Assembly: GCA_034359265.1 (NCBI GenBank)
Contig: CP136890.1
Coordinates: forward strand, 78,393,501 to 78,457,500
Length of the DNA: 64,000 nt
Source of the DNA: Canna indica
Lineage: Eukaryota; Streptophyta; Magnoliopsida; Zingiberales; Cannaceae
Direction: 5' to 3'
The translations under genes and the position numbers were made by a program. Below the pieces are notes generated by a model. It was not told the origin of the DNA and ran no database searches. It saw nothing but the letters and a program-made list of their open reading frames with translations. Numbering within the stretch: position 1 is the first letter of the stretch; every line of letters starts with the position of its first letter. This document shows positions 36,170 to 48,470 of this stretch, one piece after another.

Positions 36170-36931
36170 TTGTCATTGATTGACAGAATCATGTCGTCTA
36201 GTCGAAGTTGGATGTACCGGCGTCTTGGTTGTGGAGCTTTAACGAATGAGTTTCGATTAGGCGTAACTTACTTCCTAAATTTTGCCTATTCGAATCGGAA
36301 ATTCGTTAGCGCTGGTGATAAAATCCGATGTTCGTGCTGCATTAGCTTGAATGGACGATTTTTGGATCGGAAAACTGTCACTCTTCATCTATATAGCAAA
36401 GGATTTGCACTAAGATATTTTTTATGGACTTGTCACGGGGAGTCACGTGAAGTCGGGACGTCGAGCAATCCTGTCGTTCAGACATATGGTGAATCTTCCT
36501 CCGCTAGTGTTTTTTCATCCAGTCAATCTAATCCCTATAGAACTATGATACTTGATAGTCTTGGGGGTCAATTCCACCTGAATGATACTGTTGATCGGCC
36601 AGTTACTGAGACGTCAGTCCCACCATATATTACAACGATTGATATCACAGAAATACAAACTGCGGTAGAGATTGAATTGCCGAATAAAGAAGCTGTATAA
36701 TTTTACGAGATGTTGAAAGCTGCCGATGAACCTTTATATGAGAATTGTCCTAAATACACTAGGTTTTCAGCAATGATGCAGGTCCTAAACATCAAGGCCG
36801 ATTGTAATATCTGTGGGGTTGCGTACGATTGGATTGCAGGATTGATTAATGGAATGCTGCCTACTGATAACAAGTTTGAGCCAACTTTTTATAAAACTAA
36901 AAAGCTAATGGATTGCAATTTGTGCCAATGA
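36170..36931 (+). pseudogene. TNP2-type transposase, N-terminal part, CACTA C
   Basis: The Transpos_assoc domain is clear: SSRSWMYRRLG, FRLGVTYFLNFAYSN, DKIRCSCCISLNGRFLDRKTVTLHLYSKGF and WTCHGES. In copy E the cysteine segment reads RCPCRICSN; here SC replaces PC. A TAA stop at 36698 falls where E reads KEAAEFYEML. The frame then continues through LKAADEPLYENC and FEPTFYKTKKLM. There it jumps (about 36910) straight into TnpA exon 2, removing the catalytic domain and TnpA exon 1. Confidence 0.8.
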
Positions 36932-38119
36932 GCATTTCTTCTACCATTCGACGATACATGCACGGGGCATGGCTCACGTGGTCTCACGTGCCCAGTGAGC
37001 ACGTCGACATGTTATGGCGCGAGTTTGAGGCACGTATTAATTTTTTTTTTATACATGCATGATGATTAATATTGGTACTGATATTATTATTTTGCAGGCT
37101 CGCTATACATGGGTTGAGGACCAGAGGTCCTTCATTTACGTTGCCTGGGAGGCTATTTCCTGGGCGAGGTACAACAGGCAGTTGGGGTAGGCCCGGTCCC
37201 AAGCGATGGCCCGAGCTGGGACCACTAACATCGCAAAGACTCGGGGATACGACCCCGATTGGATTACGTCCGATATATGGGACCAGCTCGTGGTGATGTG
37301 GTCGATGGATCGATGGCAGGAGATTTCTAGGACTGCGACTAGAAACTGCATGTCGGGGGGAGGAGCGCGTCACACTGGTGGCTCTTTTGCATTTGCTGTG
37401 CACGCGAACCGTATGGTAAGTATATCTTAATTTTAATTTTATATTTTATTTCTTACTCTGTGTACTAATTAATGTATTTGTTTTGTAAATGTAGACGACG
37501 GTTTTGGACGACGGGACTGTCCAGCGACCCTCCCCGATGGCGGTGTTTGAGCAGACACACCGTCGAGTGCATGGGACGGGGGAGTACGTTGACAACCGCG
37601 CTGCATTTATTATGGTAAGTATATTTGTTTAAATTATTCATTATATATTTATAATTTAAGTTTTATGAAAAATATTAAACAAAAAATTACAGTCAGACGG
37701 TGATACAGTGCGGAGGCACCCCCGAGGACTTTGATGTAGAAGCATGGGTCGATGCTATAGGTGGTTGGGACCACGACCGCGTGTATGGTTTTGCAGATAG
37801 TGATCATGCGCGAGCTGTGCTAGGGCCACTTGGGGCACCGACCCCTTCGCATGCTGGTGAGCAACCGTCGACCTCCAGGTCCAGAGATGATCATAGTAGC
37901 TGGATAAGGACACTGGAGGAGACGGTTGCGCGTCAGACTGAGTTGATGGAGTGTCAGAGTCAGATAACGGCGGATATGCAAGTTATGCTACGCAACTTGT
38001 CAGGTCATCCCGGAGCAACATAATCTGATCCATCGTTCTCGAGTCAGTCCACACCGGTGTACACCCAAGCACTGCAGACTCCGTCATATGATCTAGACCA
38101 TCCTCCATCGTCATCGTGA
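36932..38119 (+). pseudogene. TnpA-like (Transposase_24) gene lacking its first exon, CACTA C
   Basis: Exon pieces rightward: SISSTIRRYMHGAWLTWSHVPSEHVDMLWREFE (to about 37027). Next ARYTWVEDQRSFIYVAWEAI through SGGGARHTGGSFAFAVHANRM (about 37099-37413, one stop replacing Gln). Then TTVLDDGTVQRPSPMAVFEQTHRR to AAFIM (37496-37615). The last exon (from about 37695) carries GGTPEDFDVEAWVDA, GFADSDHAR and LEETVARQTELME. A stop at 38023 shortens the C-terminus relative to copy E. The ARHTGGS.SF block and FEQTH.R..GTGEYVDNRA are typical of plant Transposase_24 proteins. Confidence 0.75.
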
Positions 38120-38731
38120 GATTTATTATTATTTTATTATATTGACTTTGTTACTTCGATACTATATATATTTTTGTTTTGTTTTGTTTGGATATTGATA
38201 CTTAAATTTTGCATTTGAATAGTTTTTATTCGATTGTGGATAATTATAAATATAAGTATACTTATTTTGATATATATCTGGGTGTATTTGTGATGTGTGA
38301 ATGGATGTATGTATGGGTGTATGGATGTGTGAGTTATGTATCAGATAATGTATCAATGTATTAATGAAAATTTGGAATTTTAAAGTTTTTTCGGTATCAG
38401 TATCTAGTAATCAGCAACGGCTTTCCCACGGCCGTCTGTGGGAAAGCCGTTACTAAAAGTGTACCGAAAGCCGTTGCTGAAGACCTACAGCAACGGCTTA
38501 GCAACGATCTTTCACTAACGGCGTTGCTACAGACACGCAGGCCGTTGCTAATAATTGTTATCAGCAACGAAATCGGGTCCGTGGCAAAACCGTTGTTGAT
38601 CCGTTGTTAAATTATCAGCAACACATTTTTCTGCCAAGTCTCCGTTGCAACGGGCGGAGCCATTGCACACCGTTGCTAATGGTTTTCAGCAACGACTAGA
38701 GCCAATGCTGATGCCCATTATTTCAGTAGTG

Positions 38732-39279
38732 ATAATCATGCCATATTGGAATGCAAAGAAAGTTATTTTGCCTAAATATGTAGGAGGACTGGAAATTCAT
38801 GATCTTAGATTAATAAGTTTTGCATTATGTGCAAAAAGAATACAAGCCTAAGGAGAAATTCTTATGGTTGTAAATTGTTAATTTGAAATACAAACCTCTT
38901 TGTTGGCCTGTCCACCGTTCACAATATAATTCATCATGGTCCTTAAAATTATTTATCAATGCTTTACAGTACCTTTTTATGAGTTTTAAAGCTCTAGTTC
39001 ATTTTAGTTTCCATACTTCTATCATGTATGATAACTCTAGTTCATTTTACTTTCCATACTTCTATTATGTATGATAACTGATTGTTTGATATGTCTATTC
39101 ATGCTAAGCCTACTTTAATGAACATTGATGTTACTAATGTAAATACCATATTTGATTTAATTCAAGATGGTGTTTGGCTTTATGAGATTGGAAATTATTT
39201 ATTCAATCATATCATTTGGTGGAATCCATTAAAAAGATGGAGATTAAAAATTTCCAAATCAAATTGTCTCATTTATAAG
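38732..39279 (+). pseudogene. LINE 2 remnant, segment 4
   Basis: Resumes after CACTA C with PYWNAKKVILPKYVGGLEIHDLR, then KYKPLCWP.HRS, SSWSLKLFINAL, and near 39160-39250 a block ending in IIWWNPLKRWRLKI. These match the connection domain before zf-RVT in L1-type LINEs. The last five bases, ATAAG, are the copia target site. Confidence 0.8.
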
Positions 39280-39538
39280 TAATGAGGAGCTAAAGGAATT
39301 CTATATTGAATAACGTAATGAACAATACAATAGCTTATATAGATGAACAATGAGCAGAATAGAGGAGTAGAGAGCACGAAAGCACGAGTAACAATCGTGC
39401 AATACAAAAAGAGTGGTAGCAAAGAATAATAACGGCAATATCATATTGTATCAATAGCAAGTGGGTATTTATGCTAATGTGGCATATTGAGTGGAGTCAG
39501 CTTTGATGTGACTACATGTCTTGATAGTATTACCAATA
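39280..39538 (-). repeat. 3' LTR of the copia element
   Basis: In element orientation it begins TATTGGTAAT and ends GCTCCTCATTA. The ends are TA...TA rather than TG...CA. It lacks the 16 bp present in the other LTR next to the GAGGAGC end. Confidence 0.9.
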
Positions 39539-42500
39539 TCCTCCCGCAAGATGGGTGACTTGATTACGCCCATCTTGACCCTGTGATCGAGAAATATCGA
39601 AGAAGCGTTAGTCTTTGTCAAGGAGTCCGCGAGTTGATTTGAAGCTGAAATATGTTCAACAATAATTTTGTTTGCTTGGGCCTGCTCTCTCACGAAATGA
39701 AAATCTAATTCCAAGTGCTTCATGCGACTATGTCCAACCAGATGTTTGGTTAATATAGTGGCACTTAAGTTATCACAAAAAACTCTGGGAGTGTTGAGAT
39801 TGATGCAGTTTAGCTCCTTAAGTATGTTGCTAATTCAGTCAACTTCGGTCGTGGGTGGTTCATGCTTCATATATAACTCGCTGTACGCTAAGTAAACCAT
39901 GCGTCATGCGTGCCGTAGTCTTACGTCAAATGACAGGTCAGTTGGTGCTTACTGAGGTAAGGAATCGGATCGCTTTGTACTCAGCTTCCGTCGACGATCT
40001 TGCAACAGTCTTTTGTTTCTTAGACGACCAACTAACAGGTGAATTGCCGAGAAGAATTAGATAAACACCAGTAGACCTTCGATCGGTCTGGTCTCCTCCC
40101 AATCTAAATCAGAGAAAGCATGTAAGTCGAACTGAGGTTGAGAATTAAGAAGAATACCAAGATATTGTGTTCCTTTGAGATAACGAAACAAGCGTTGGCA
40201 GCATTGCCAGTGTATCATCGAAGGCTTATGCATGTACTGTGAAAGTTTATTGACAGTGAATGCTACATCAGGCCGAGTAAAGGATAGATACTGCAGAGTA
40301 CCAATGGCCTGCTTATATTTGTTGCATCTGTTGGTGGTGATCCATCATCCAGTGAGAGTTTGATAGAAGTTGCCAAAGGAGTTTTCACTTCATTTGCCTC
40401 CTGCATATCAAATTTGTATAATATGTCATGGATATATTTGCGCTGAGATAGAAAAATTTCTTATGATGTTTTTGCAACTTCAATTCCCATAAAATAATTC
40501 AGTGGTTGTAGATCCTTTAGTGAGAACCTTGATGCCAAGTTGCTATTTATCTTTAGGATCATATCTGTCGAACACCCAATGTGGATGATATCATGCACAT
40601 ACAGAAGTAACAAAGTAATGTCATTTCCTTTTTGCAAAATAAAAAGAGATGAATATGCTTTTGAATTCTTGAACCCAATTGTACATAAGCGTTGCGTTAG
40701 TTCATTGTACCAAGCTTGAGGCGCTTGTCGCAAACCATAGATTACTTTGTTTAAACGGCAAACATAACTGGCATAATGAGAATCAACAAAACCAAGGGGT
40801 TGTTCCATAAAAATTTCTTCATGTAAAGTACCTTGAAGAAATGTGTTGTTGACGTCTAGCTGAAATAAATCTCAGTTCAGTTTAGCAGCTAGAGTCAGGA
40901 CAATACGAACAGTTGTTGGCTTAACAACCGGACTGAACGTGCTCTTGAAGTCAATTCCAGGTCGTTGATTGAAGCCCTTGGCGACCAATCGACCTTTAAA
41001 TCTATCAATTGAACCATCTTGCTTCTGTTTTACCCCAAAGATCCAACGACAACCAATGACATTTTGTCCTTCTTGAGGTGGCACCAGACTCCAAGTGCGA
41101 CTTCGAAGCAACGCATCAATCTCCTGTTGCATCGCATCCCTCCATTCCTTGTGTTTGGATGCTTGTTTGTATGTGTTAGGAGTATAAATGCTATCAGTCG
41201 CAGAATATAATGCAGAATAATCTAATGGAGCCTTTGGCTTAAAGATGTTATTTTGAGAGCGTGTTACCATTCTTCTTGGTATCTGGTTGTGCACCTCAGT
41301 GTTAGTTGTCTGTTGTTCTTGACAAGGAGAAGCTACTCTGCTCAATGCAGGAATAGAAGGATAATGTATTGTGGGATTGTCAATATATGAAGCTTGGGAA
41401 GATGGTAATGGTGTGATAAATGGAGGTGTTGTTGGGATATCGGTGCTGATAATGGGAATAGGAGTCTTTGTAGTGGTAGGAATGGGCTCAGAAGATGGAA
41501 TGATATGTATCCAGGAATCATAAGTGTTTTGCTGAACTTTAGGAGCACATACTGATAATTCAGAAAAGGGGAAGATGGTTTCAATGAATTGAACATGTTT
41601 GGACAAGTAAGTCTTATTTGATGTTGGCTCAAAACATTGGTAGCAATGATGTTTGATAGAGTAACTGAGAAATATACATTGTTTGGATTTTGAATCTAAT
41701 TTGTGTTGAGCATAAGGTCTCAACCACGGGTAACACAGACAGCTAAAAACTTTGAGATTTGAATAGGTAGGTTTGGTATTGAAGAGTTTCTGAAATGGGG
41801 ACTGATTTTTAATTATTGGAGTAGGCATACGATTTATCAGATAAACCGCAGTTGCAAAGGCATGGTTCCAAAATTGAAGAGGCATCGAGGCTTGAGAGAG
41901 AAGAGTTAGGCCAATTTCAACAATATGCCTATGTCTACGCTCAGCCACACTCACTCTTTGTGGAGTGTATGGAGGAGAGCACAAATGTTGTATACCATAC
42001 TTATTTAGAAAGGAAGATAGAGCTATGAACTCTCCACCTCCGTCGGAATAGATGCTTCCAATAGAATGTTTAAACTAGTTCTCAACTAAAGACATGAAAT
42101 TGATGAATACTTGACAAACATCATATTTTTGTTTTAATGGAAATAACCAAATATATTTCGAAAAGTGATCTATAAAGATAACATAGTATTTATGTCCATC
42201 TACTGATGGAATAGGTGTTGGACCCCAAACGTCTGTAGATAGTAGTTCTAAGGGCCTTGTGCTCTTTATGGAAGAAGTATGGAAAGGTAGACGATGACTC
42301 TTATTGCACGAGCAAGCAGCACAATGGTCCTGAGCTAAGAAAGAGTGAGATAACTGAAACTTGGAGATGATGTGATTAAGAACTTTGCTATGTGGATGCC
42401 CGAGCCATTGATGCCAAGTGGTGATGCTTGGTTTTGAAGTAGAAGCAGTAGTATGAAAGGAGACTGGTGTAGATGACAAGGTACCCCATTCATATAAATC

Positions 42501-43757
42501 TCCTCTATTCTAGCCTCGAGCTAGTGGAGCCCCCGAAATCAAGTTCTTGACAACAAAACAGTTAGGAAAGAACTCTATTGAGGTGTTATTTTGTTGACAA
42601 AACTTTGAGACAAAAATTAAATTTCTGAAAATAAGTGGAGCGTATAAGACATCTTCAAGCTTAAACTGAGAATTAAGAGTAATAGTACCATATTGAGAAA
42701 TAGGAACAATGCTACCATCTCCAAGAGATACGCCAAAACTGCCATTGAAAATTGAAGGTGATTGAAGACTGTTACTATCAAATGTTATGTGATGCGTAGC
42801 GCCAAAATCCAGAACCCAGTTGGAGGTGTTCCCATCATATTGTTCAGATAAATTCACTTGTGGTTGCTTCATACTGTTAGTGAACCTAAAGCGACATATT
42901 TTGGTAGAATGACCAAACTTTTCACAAATCTGGCATTTGATTTTATTGATGAATGGCTTGGATTGCATTTTGTTGTTGGGAGCAGGTGGGCGATATATAT
43001 TTGAGGAGTAGAAGTTTCGTTTAGTATCCTAGTTTCTTTGCTGATTAAAGTTTGCATTATTTCATTGAGTATAGTTAGCAGTAACTATTGGAATAGTAGA
43101 TCTGTGAGTAAGGAAAGCTTCATGACTCGTGAGTTTTTCAAAAAGTTCTTCCAGTGAAATGGGGGATTCTCTCAATCTGATTGCTGCACTAATATCATTG
43201 TAATCATACCCTAATCCACTAAGAACTTTAATTGTCAAAGCCGAGTTGTTTACTAGAGCATCGGCTATAGCTAACTCATCTGCTATCATTTTAATTTCAT
43301 TGAAATATTGAGTTACCGACTTACTGTCTTTAATGGTTCTTGCTAGTTTATCCTGGTGGCTATAAATCTGAGACTGCGATTTATTTGCAAACTATTTTGC
43401 AAGACGCATCCAAGCCTCATAAGCAGAAGTAGCAATGACTATTATGGATACGATAGGAGGATCCACCAACGCCATAATGGCGTGACGGATCAATCCATCT
43501 TGCCTTAGCCAAGCTCGATAAAAAGGATCCGTTGAAGGAGGAGAGAGTAAAGATCCATCTATGTAAGAAACTAGATCATACCCAATAAAGAGCGCATCGA
43601 GTTGCGCTTTCCAGTTCATGTAATTACAGCTCCCTGATAGCTTGATCGGTAGCTGTGTTGTTGGATTGGTGGTGACTACTTGACCATTGTTGAGGAATCG
43701 ATTGTTGCCCTCATATGTGGACACCGGAGAAGAAGAAGGAACTTCGTTTGAAGCCAT
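39469..43757 (-). pseudogene. Copia gag-pol polyprotein, disrupted
   Basis: Gag from the ATG at 43757 (LSGSCNYMNWKAQLDALF, gag-pre block) to about 43060. Zinc knuckle CQICEKFGHSTKIC near 42930. Protease with DFGATHHI in place of DSGATHHI near 42810. Integrase at 42480-41650: GAG-pre HQWLGHPHSKVL, LLSTDVWGP, SDGGGEF and NRMPTP. Reverse transcriptase at 41140-40460: WRDAMQQEIDAL, CRWIFGVKQ, GRLVAKGFNQRPGIDF, YGLRQAPQAWY and YVHDII. RNase H from 40440 to 39469, the last block being VKHLELDFHFVREQ. Two catalytic losses (protease Ser to Phe, RT YVDD to YVHD) add to several stops and frameshifts, so the copy cannot move itself. Confidence 0.88.
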
Positions 43758-43826
43758 CGAAGACGATCAGGAGAGAAGGAAAAAAAATCACTGGGTTTCA
43801 AACACCATCTCGTATGAGAAACGAGA

Positions 43827-43838
43827 GCTCTGATACCA
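43827..43838 (-). other. Copia primer-binding site
   Basis: TGGTATCAGAGC on the minus strand, complementary to the 3' end of plant initiator methionine tRNA, starting exactly at the base after the 5' LTR. Confidence 0.9.
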
Positions 43839-44113
43839 TAATGAGGAGCAAATACCGGAGGAATGAAAAGGAATTCTATATTGAATAATGTAATGAACAA
43901 TACAAGAGCTTATATAGATGAACAATGAGCAGAGCAGAGGAGCAGAGAGCACGAAAGCACGAGTAACAGTCGTGCAATACAAAGAGAGTGGTAGCAGAGA
44001 ATAATAACAACAATATCATATTGTATCAATAGCAAGTGGGTATTTGTGCTGATGTGGCATATTGAGTGGAGTCAGCTTTGATGTGACTACGTGTCTTGAT
44101 AGTATTACCAATA
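43839..44113 (-). repeat. 5' LTR of the copia element
   Basis: 275 bp, the promoter copy; the same TA...TA ends as the 3' LTR. Its start is fixed by the ATAAG duplication and its end by the adjacent primer-binding site. Confidence 0.9.
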
Positions 44114-44164
44114 ATAAGGAATCACCTAAAATCATTAACCATGTTGTCTTTGAATGCTCTTTTG
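44114..44164 (+). pseudogene. LINE 2 remnant, segment 5 (zf-RVT)
   Basis: Short stretch reading ESPKIINHVVFECSFV, which matches the histidine/cysteine half of the zf-RVT domain (in LINE 1: ETIEHVFFTCSF). It ends with TTTTG, the target site of the solo LTR. Confidence 0.75.
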
Positions 44165-45085
44165 TGTTAGGAAATTTGGAGTAATTTCCTGCGGGATCTA
44201 CAAAATTCGAACCCGGCGAGGAAAACGAAAAATCAAATTCGATAATAATAATACAAAAAAACAAAAGACAAGGGGGTTAACGTGGTTCGGACTCGGCGAG
44301 ATGTCGATCCTACGTCCATAGGGAGAAGAGGAGACTGCTTTATTAAATCCAGAAAAAAAACTTTTACAATAAGAGTGCAATAATCTAAATCCCCTTCAGA
44401 ATACACCAAACTATTTTAAATTAATTGAACCTGAAATTGGTACGAAGTAGAGGCACTATCTCTACAAGATCTGCCTTGAAACTGAACTCATACTGTTGCA
44501 TGTCAGAAACTGAGAAGTTGCACTCCTTAGGAAAGGGGTCGTAGCGGCACTCTTAGTTTTCTGAATCTTTGGAAACTCTCATATGAGGAGATTTTCTCTT
44601 TGTGTGGGATGATTTTAGAACTGTATATTAAGCCCCTATTTATAATAGAGGAGGAGAGTCGATTCATGTCTGCTTTAGTGGAGAAAAAATCTCCAATGAA
44701 TTTGTTGCTCCGTCTGATTTAATCGGATGGTTGAAATGCTTCTTTTGACCAAAGAAACTTGCAAAATGCTTGGTGGCTTCACGTGATGCCTCTACCTTTT
44801 TCTCCCTTTGACTAGTCAAAAGCAATATTTGATTTTCACATCATCAATTTGAAAACTTTTACGTGTGCTGCTGCAACATTGGCATGAGTATCTCGAGAAG
44901 ATGGTGGGCTAGACTCCTATGCCCATGATTATAAAATCATGATTTATTTTGATCGAGTCCGGTTCAACATGATTCAATCAAATTGGTAAATCGGTTCAAG
45001 CATATCTTGATCAAATCAATTCCGATTTGGATCCAATCGAACTCGTTAGATTCGGTTCGGATCCAATTTGAGTCAATCTCTAACA
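44165..45085. mobile_element. Solo LTR, 921 bp
   Basis: Begins TGTTAGGAAATTTGG and ends ATCTCTAACA (inverted TGTTAG...CTAACA). The 5-bp duplication TTTTG flanks it (44160-44164 and 45086-45090). No internal retrotransposon sequence is present and the LINE reading resumes at once, so the element recombined between its LTRs. Family and orientation cannot be set from this sequence alone. A minus-strand reading is suggested by a possible TATA (CCCCTATTTATAATAG at 44632). Confidence 0.88.
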
Positions 45086-45765
45086 TTTTGAATTCAATAT
45101 TTGAACCTACGTATCTATCCATATGAATAAAAAACTATATTTCAATAATTTTGGGTACTATGATAGTATATTTGTTGCTGGAAATGGATAATTTTTTTGG
45201 AGATTGCTAGTACAATGTAGTTTCTTTGAGTTTGCAAAAATGAATATATACATAAGGGGCAACAACATACCACTGTATCCTTAATGAATAAAATTTTGGC
45301 CTTTAATAATTGACTAAATTTCCATACAAAATCTGAGCGCAAAGATAATACATTATTTAAATCTCCCAATACAATACTAAAATGGATTTCTCCAAATAAT
45401 AGCTAGATCAAAATAAATTATGATGCCGCATGGTCAAATGATTTATCACCTATTGAGCTTATTATTAGAAGGCAAGATGACAATTGTGTTTACGCAGAAA
45501 CAAAGACTATTCAAGTTGACTCTCCTCTTCAAGTAGAATTTATGACGGTTCTAGTTAGTATAGAATATGCTAGCAATATACAATTCTCTTTCATTCCTAT
45601 TGAAATAGATGCAAAGATTTTAATATATGTTCACAATAAAATAATCAAGCTGTACACTGGATAGCAAATTATAAAAAAAAATTAATGAATCACGGAGCTG
45701 ATCCGCTACCCGGCTCTCGGATCTTGTACAAATTATGGATCCCACTTAATTAATAAAGTTTTTTC
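45086..45765 (+). pseudogene. LINE 2 remnant, segment 6: RNase H and 3' end
   Basis: After degenerate sequence, KINYDAAWSNDLSPIELIIRRQ begins a plant LINE RNase H (the first catalytic Asp in NYDAA). EFMTVLVSIEYA follows in the position of the E-A-L-A helix, then IEIDAKILI. It closes with GGATCCCACTTAATTAATAAAG and a T/A-rich run, like other L1 3' ends. This completes the truncated LINE whose pieces begin at 27795. Confidence 0.75.
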
Positions 45766-48470
45766 TTTTCTTATAATTTTTTTTTTAATCTTCTACTCTC
45801 CGCGTGGACTTTGCAGCATCAGATAACAGCATGAATGATTAAATGAAAGGAAATGATAGAAAACTTTTGCCTCTGGAATTAATAACTGTTTTCATTTCAT
45901 GTTCTACAAATATTTTAAGAATGATTTTGTTGTCAGATCATGACACCTCTCACTTTCTTGAGTGTCATCTCCGTGTGGACTTTTAACACTAATATTTTAT
46001 TGTGTGAGATTTTACTTTTTTTTATAAATGATTTAGAGTTGTTAAATTCAGTCGACTGCGTTGACAACTTCTTTTTTATTTTAAAAATTATTTCTTCCAT
46101 ATAAAACAGGATGAAACCAATAAGTGATCGAATTAATTATATATATAACCAATTAATAATTAATTAGATCAAATGTGAATATAATAATGAATTGTTGTTC
46201 AATTTCGTGATAGAACTTCTTAATTAGGTGATAATCAATTAATTTATATTCGAGTCTTGATTGAGCTCAACTTGTGTCAAATTAATTGAAAATTTATTGA
46301 CCCGTTTGATTGTAAAAATGATTTGAAGAAATTATCATCTATCATTGCTTAATAGATAATTATAACTATTACATAGCCAGAAGTATTTTCAAACAGGTGA
46401 ACCACTGGTCTAATTAATTAAAATATTTAAATTAAAGTTGATAGTATTATATCAATCAATACTTATTAACTAACATAATATTCAATATATTTTTGATGTG
46501 GAATTAAATCAAAGTATATATTATAATCTCTCTTATTTATATCTAATACAACCTAGAATCATACCCAAATCGATAAAACTTGAGAACTAGCCTAATAGAG
46601 ATTCCACCCTATCTTGGCAATTCTTTCTCATGTAACAGATGATAATCCTATTTTTTTTCTTTCAAAAATCTACTTTTAATACGTGTCATTCCTTTTCGAT
46701 ACATCGTGCTTCTTCTCGTGACCATGATGACTATTCCTTTTGTGAAACCCCCCAAAAAATAGTCTTGATTTTGCGCATACTTAGGTTTAAGAACTTTTTC
46801 AAAAAAAATAATCAAATACTTGATTTAAAAAAAAACTTTTGCTTCACAAATAAATTCTAAAAAATATGAGATTATTAGTAAAATAATTTTTCAAAATTTT
46901 CAGGCATATATAACACATATGTTCAAAAGAAGTGTATTCTAAAAGTGATATATATTCAAAATAAAAGTTAAAATGCATATTATTATCAAAGCAAATTAGC
47001 AGCGATGAATTATAAATGAGTTGGAAGGGATATGGTTGATAGAGTGCTATTCCGAATGAACGGTAAACTTAATTTACAGGTGGAATGCCATTTCCAAGAG
47101 ATGACCGGGAACTCCACAAAGGTCTTAACTACCATCTTCTAAATTGACTATATTTGAGTATTTGGGATATATACTTTGACATTATATTTCGTAGCAAAGA
47201 TTTGTGCTTGTGGATTGGAGTGAATATAGCAAACCAGTGGATTTGGTGGTCAACACCCTTCGAACTTGGTAAAGATTGTCACAGCACCTGTAATAGGATA
47301 GAAGATTTAACATCGGGACAAAATTCGACAGCCAATTGTTAGCCCAAGAATTGGATAAATTCTTCCATAAAATAAGGTGTAATGAGTTTTTGCCCATGTA
47401 CATGTCATGATTGATCTTGACACCTATTTTAGTGCTGACACTATTAAATATATCATTCTTAGTTAAAGTGATTAGATAATAATTATTTATCATTTAATCA
47501 TCTATTAAAGAAAATAATTTGTATATATTATTTATCTAAAAATGTTATTTTGTAGCCACAAATTATCAAGATATTATAACTGAAAGTTTATTTGTTTTTC
47601 CTCCTAATGAAAGAAATTAAAAAATTCCTAAATTTATATATTAAAATTTCTTTTGAAATGTTATATTAAATTATTAACTGAAAAGGGATAAAAAAAATTC
47701 TTAGGAATACTATCAAATTACTTAACTCATTTCACTACTATCAGATACATTTTTAATTAGAAAAAAAAACATGTAAATATAAAGATGCCTCATATTTTAT
47801 TTAATATTCACCATAGAAAAATCTTCTATTACAAGCCGGCGCCTATTAAAATTAAAATTAATTAAATCATATAAGCAATTTATCATATCGACTATCTAAG
47901 AAAATACTGAGAATATGAACTTCAACTCGAAAACAATTAACTAGTAAGGAAATAAATCCATTAGGAAATCATATTCTTATTAATTTAAATATGGCTTAAT
48001 ATCCAATATACTTTACACTCTTATCACTATGCAATTGACTTATTTTCATCCAAACTATAAACGATAACAACAGATCGAAAGGATTTGGATTCATTGAAAC
48101 AAAAAATTGTAATAATAAAAAAGTAAATAATTAAGATTAGACTAGACTAGAATTTGGGTCCGAACAAGTTAGACTTAGAAGCGCCCATATTTATGAATCA
48201 GGCTCAAGTCAAGTCAAATACTACTTAGCTTGACGGTTTCACCCGATCATACAGGTACACTCACGTCCTCATTAATTATCAGAGATTCAACAATAATGAG
48301 TCAGATCCTTTTTGCTAGAGTTATTGCTCTAACAATGGATTATGCTCATGCTTCCTTGTCTCAGGAAAAGACATTCTAAAAATTTTGGACATTCTTGGTC
48401 TCCACCTCCCGAGAGATTTGTTAAATGAAATATGGACACTTCAATTTTTAAGTTTACTATTGTTGGCTAT
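45766..48470. other. AT-rich intergenic, no gene seen
   Basis: Low-complexity AT-rich DNA with homopolymer runs. A slightly GC-richer patch at 47040-47350 has a short open frame that matches no family I recognise. No element ends could be paired here. Confidence 0.45.

Larger units (their letters stand above)
34780..38731 (+). mobile_element. CACTA element C, 3952 bp, both ends intact
   Basis: It begins CACTACTAGAAATTGAG and ends TTTCAGTAGTG, with the 3-bp duplication ATA on both sides (34777-34779 and 38732-38734), the standard CACTA signature. Subterminal repeats of the AGCAACGGC class fill 34800-35010 and 38400-38710. Inside, rightward: a GC-rich leader, 26-bp repeats, a long inverted repeat, a TNP2 N-terminal fragment, and a TnpA gene missing its first exon. 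It is inserted in LINE 2. Confidence 0.93.
39280..44113 (-). mobile_element. Ty1/copia retrotransposon, 4834 bp, complete but defective
   Basis: Two LTRs (259 and 275 bp) flank a leftward gag-pol with integrase before reverse transcriptase, the copia order. The 5-bp duplication ATAAG lies at 39275-39279 and 44114-44118. The primer-binding site TGGTATCAGAGC abuts the 5' LTR, and a purine tract (GCGGGAGGA, near 39540-39548) abuts the 3' LTR. The LTRs differ by about a dozen substitutions and one 16-bp indel, so the insertion is moderately old. Confidence 0.93.

Noticed and set aside
47154..47493. Short open frames in the 47-kb AT-rich stretch
   Set aside because: No motif, no splice support and no known family.
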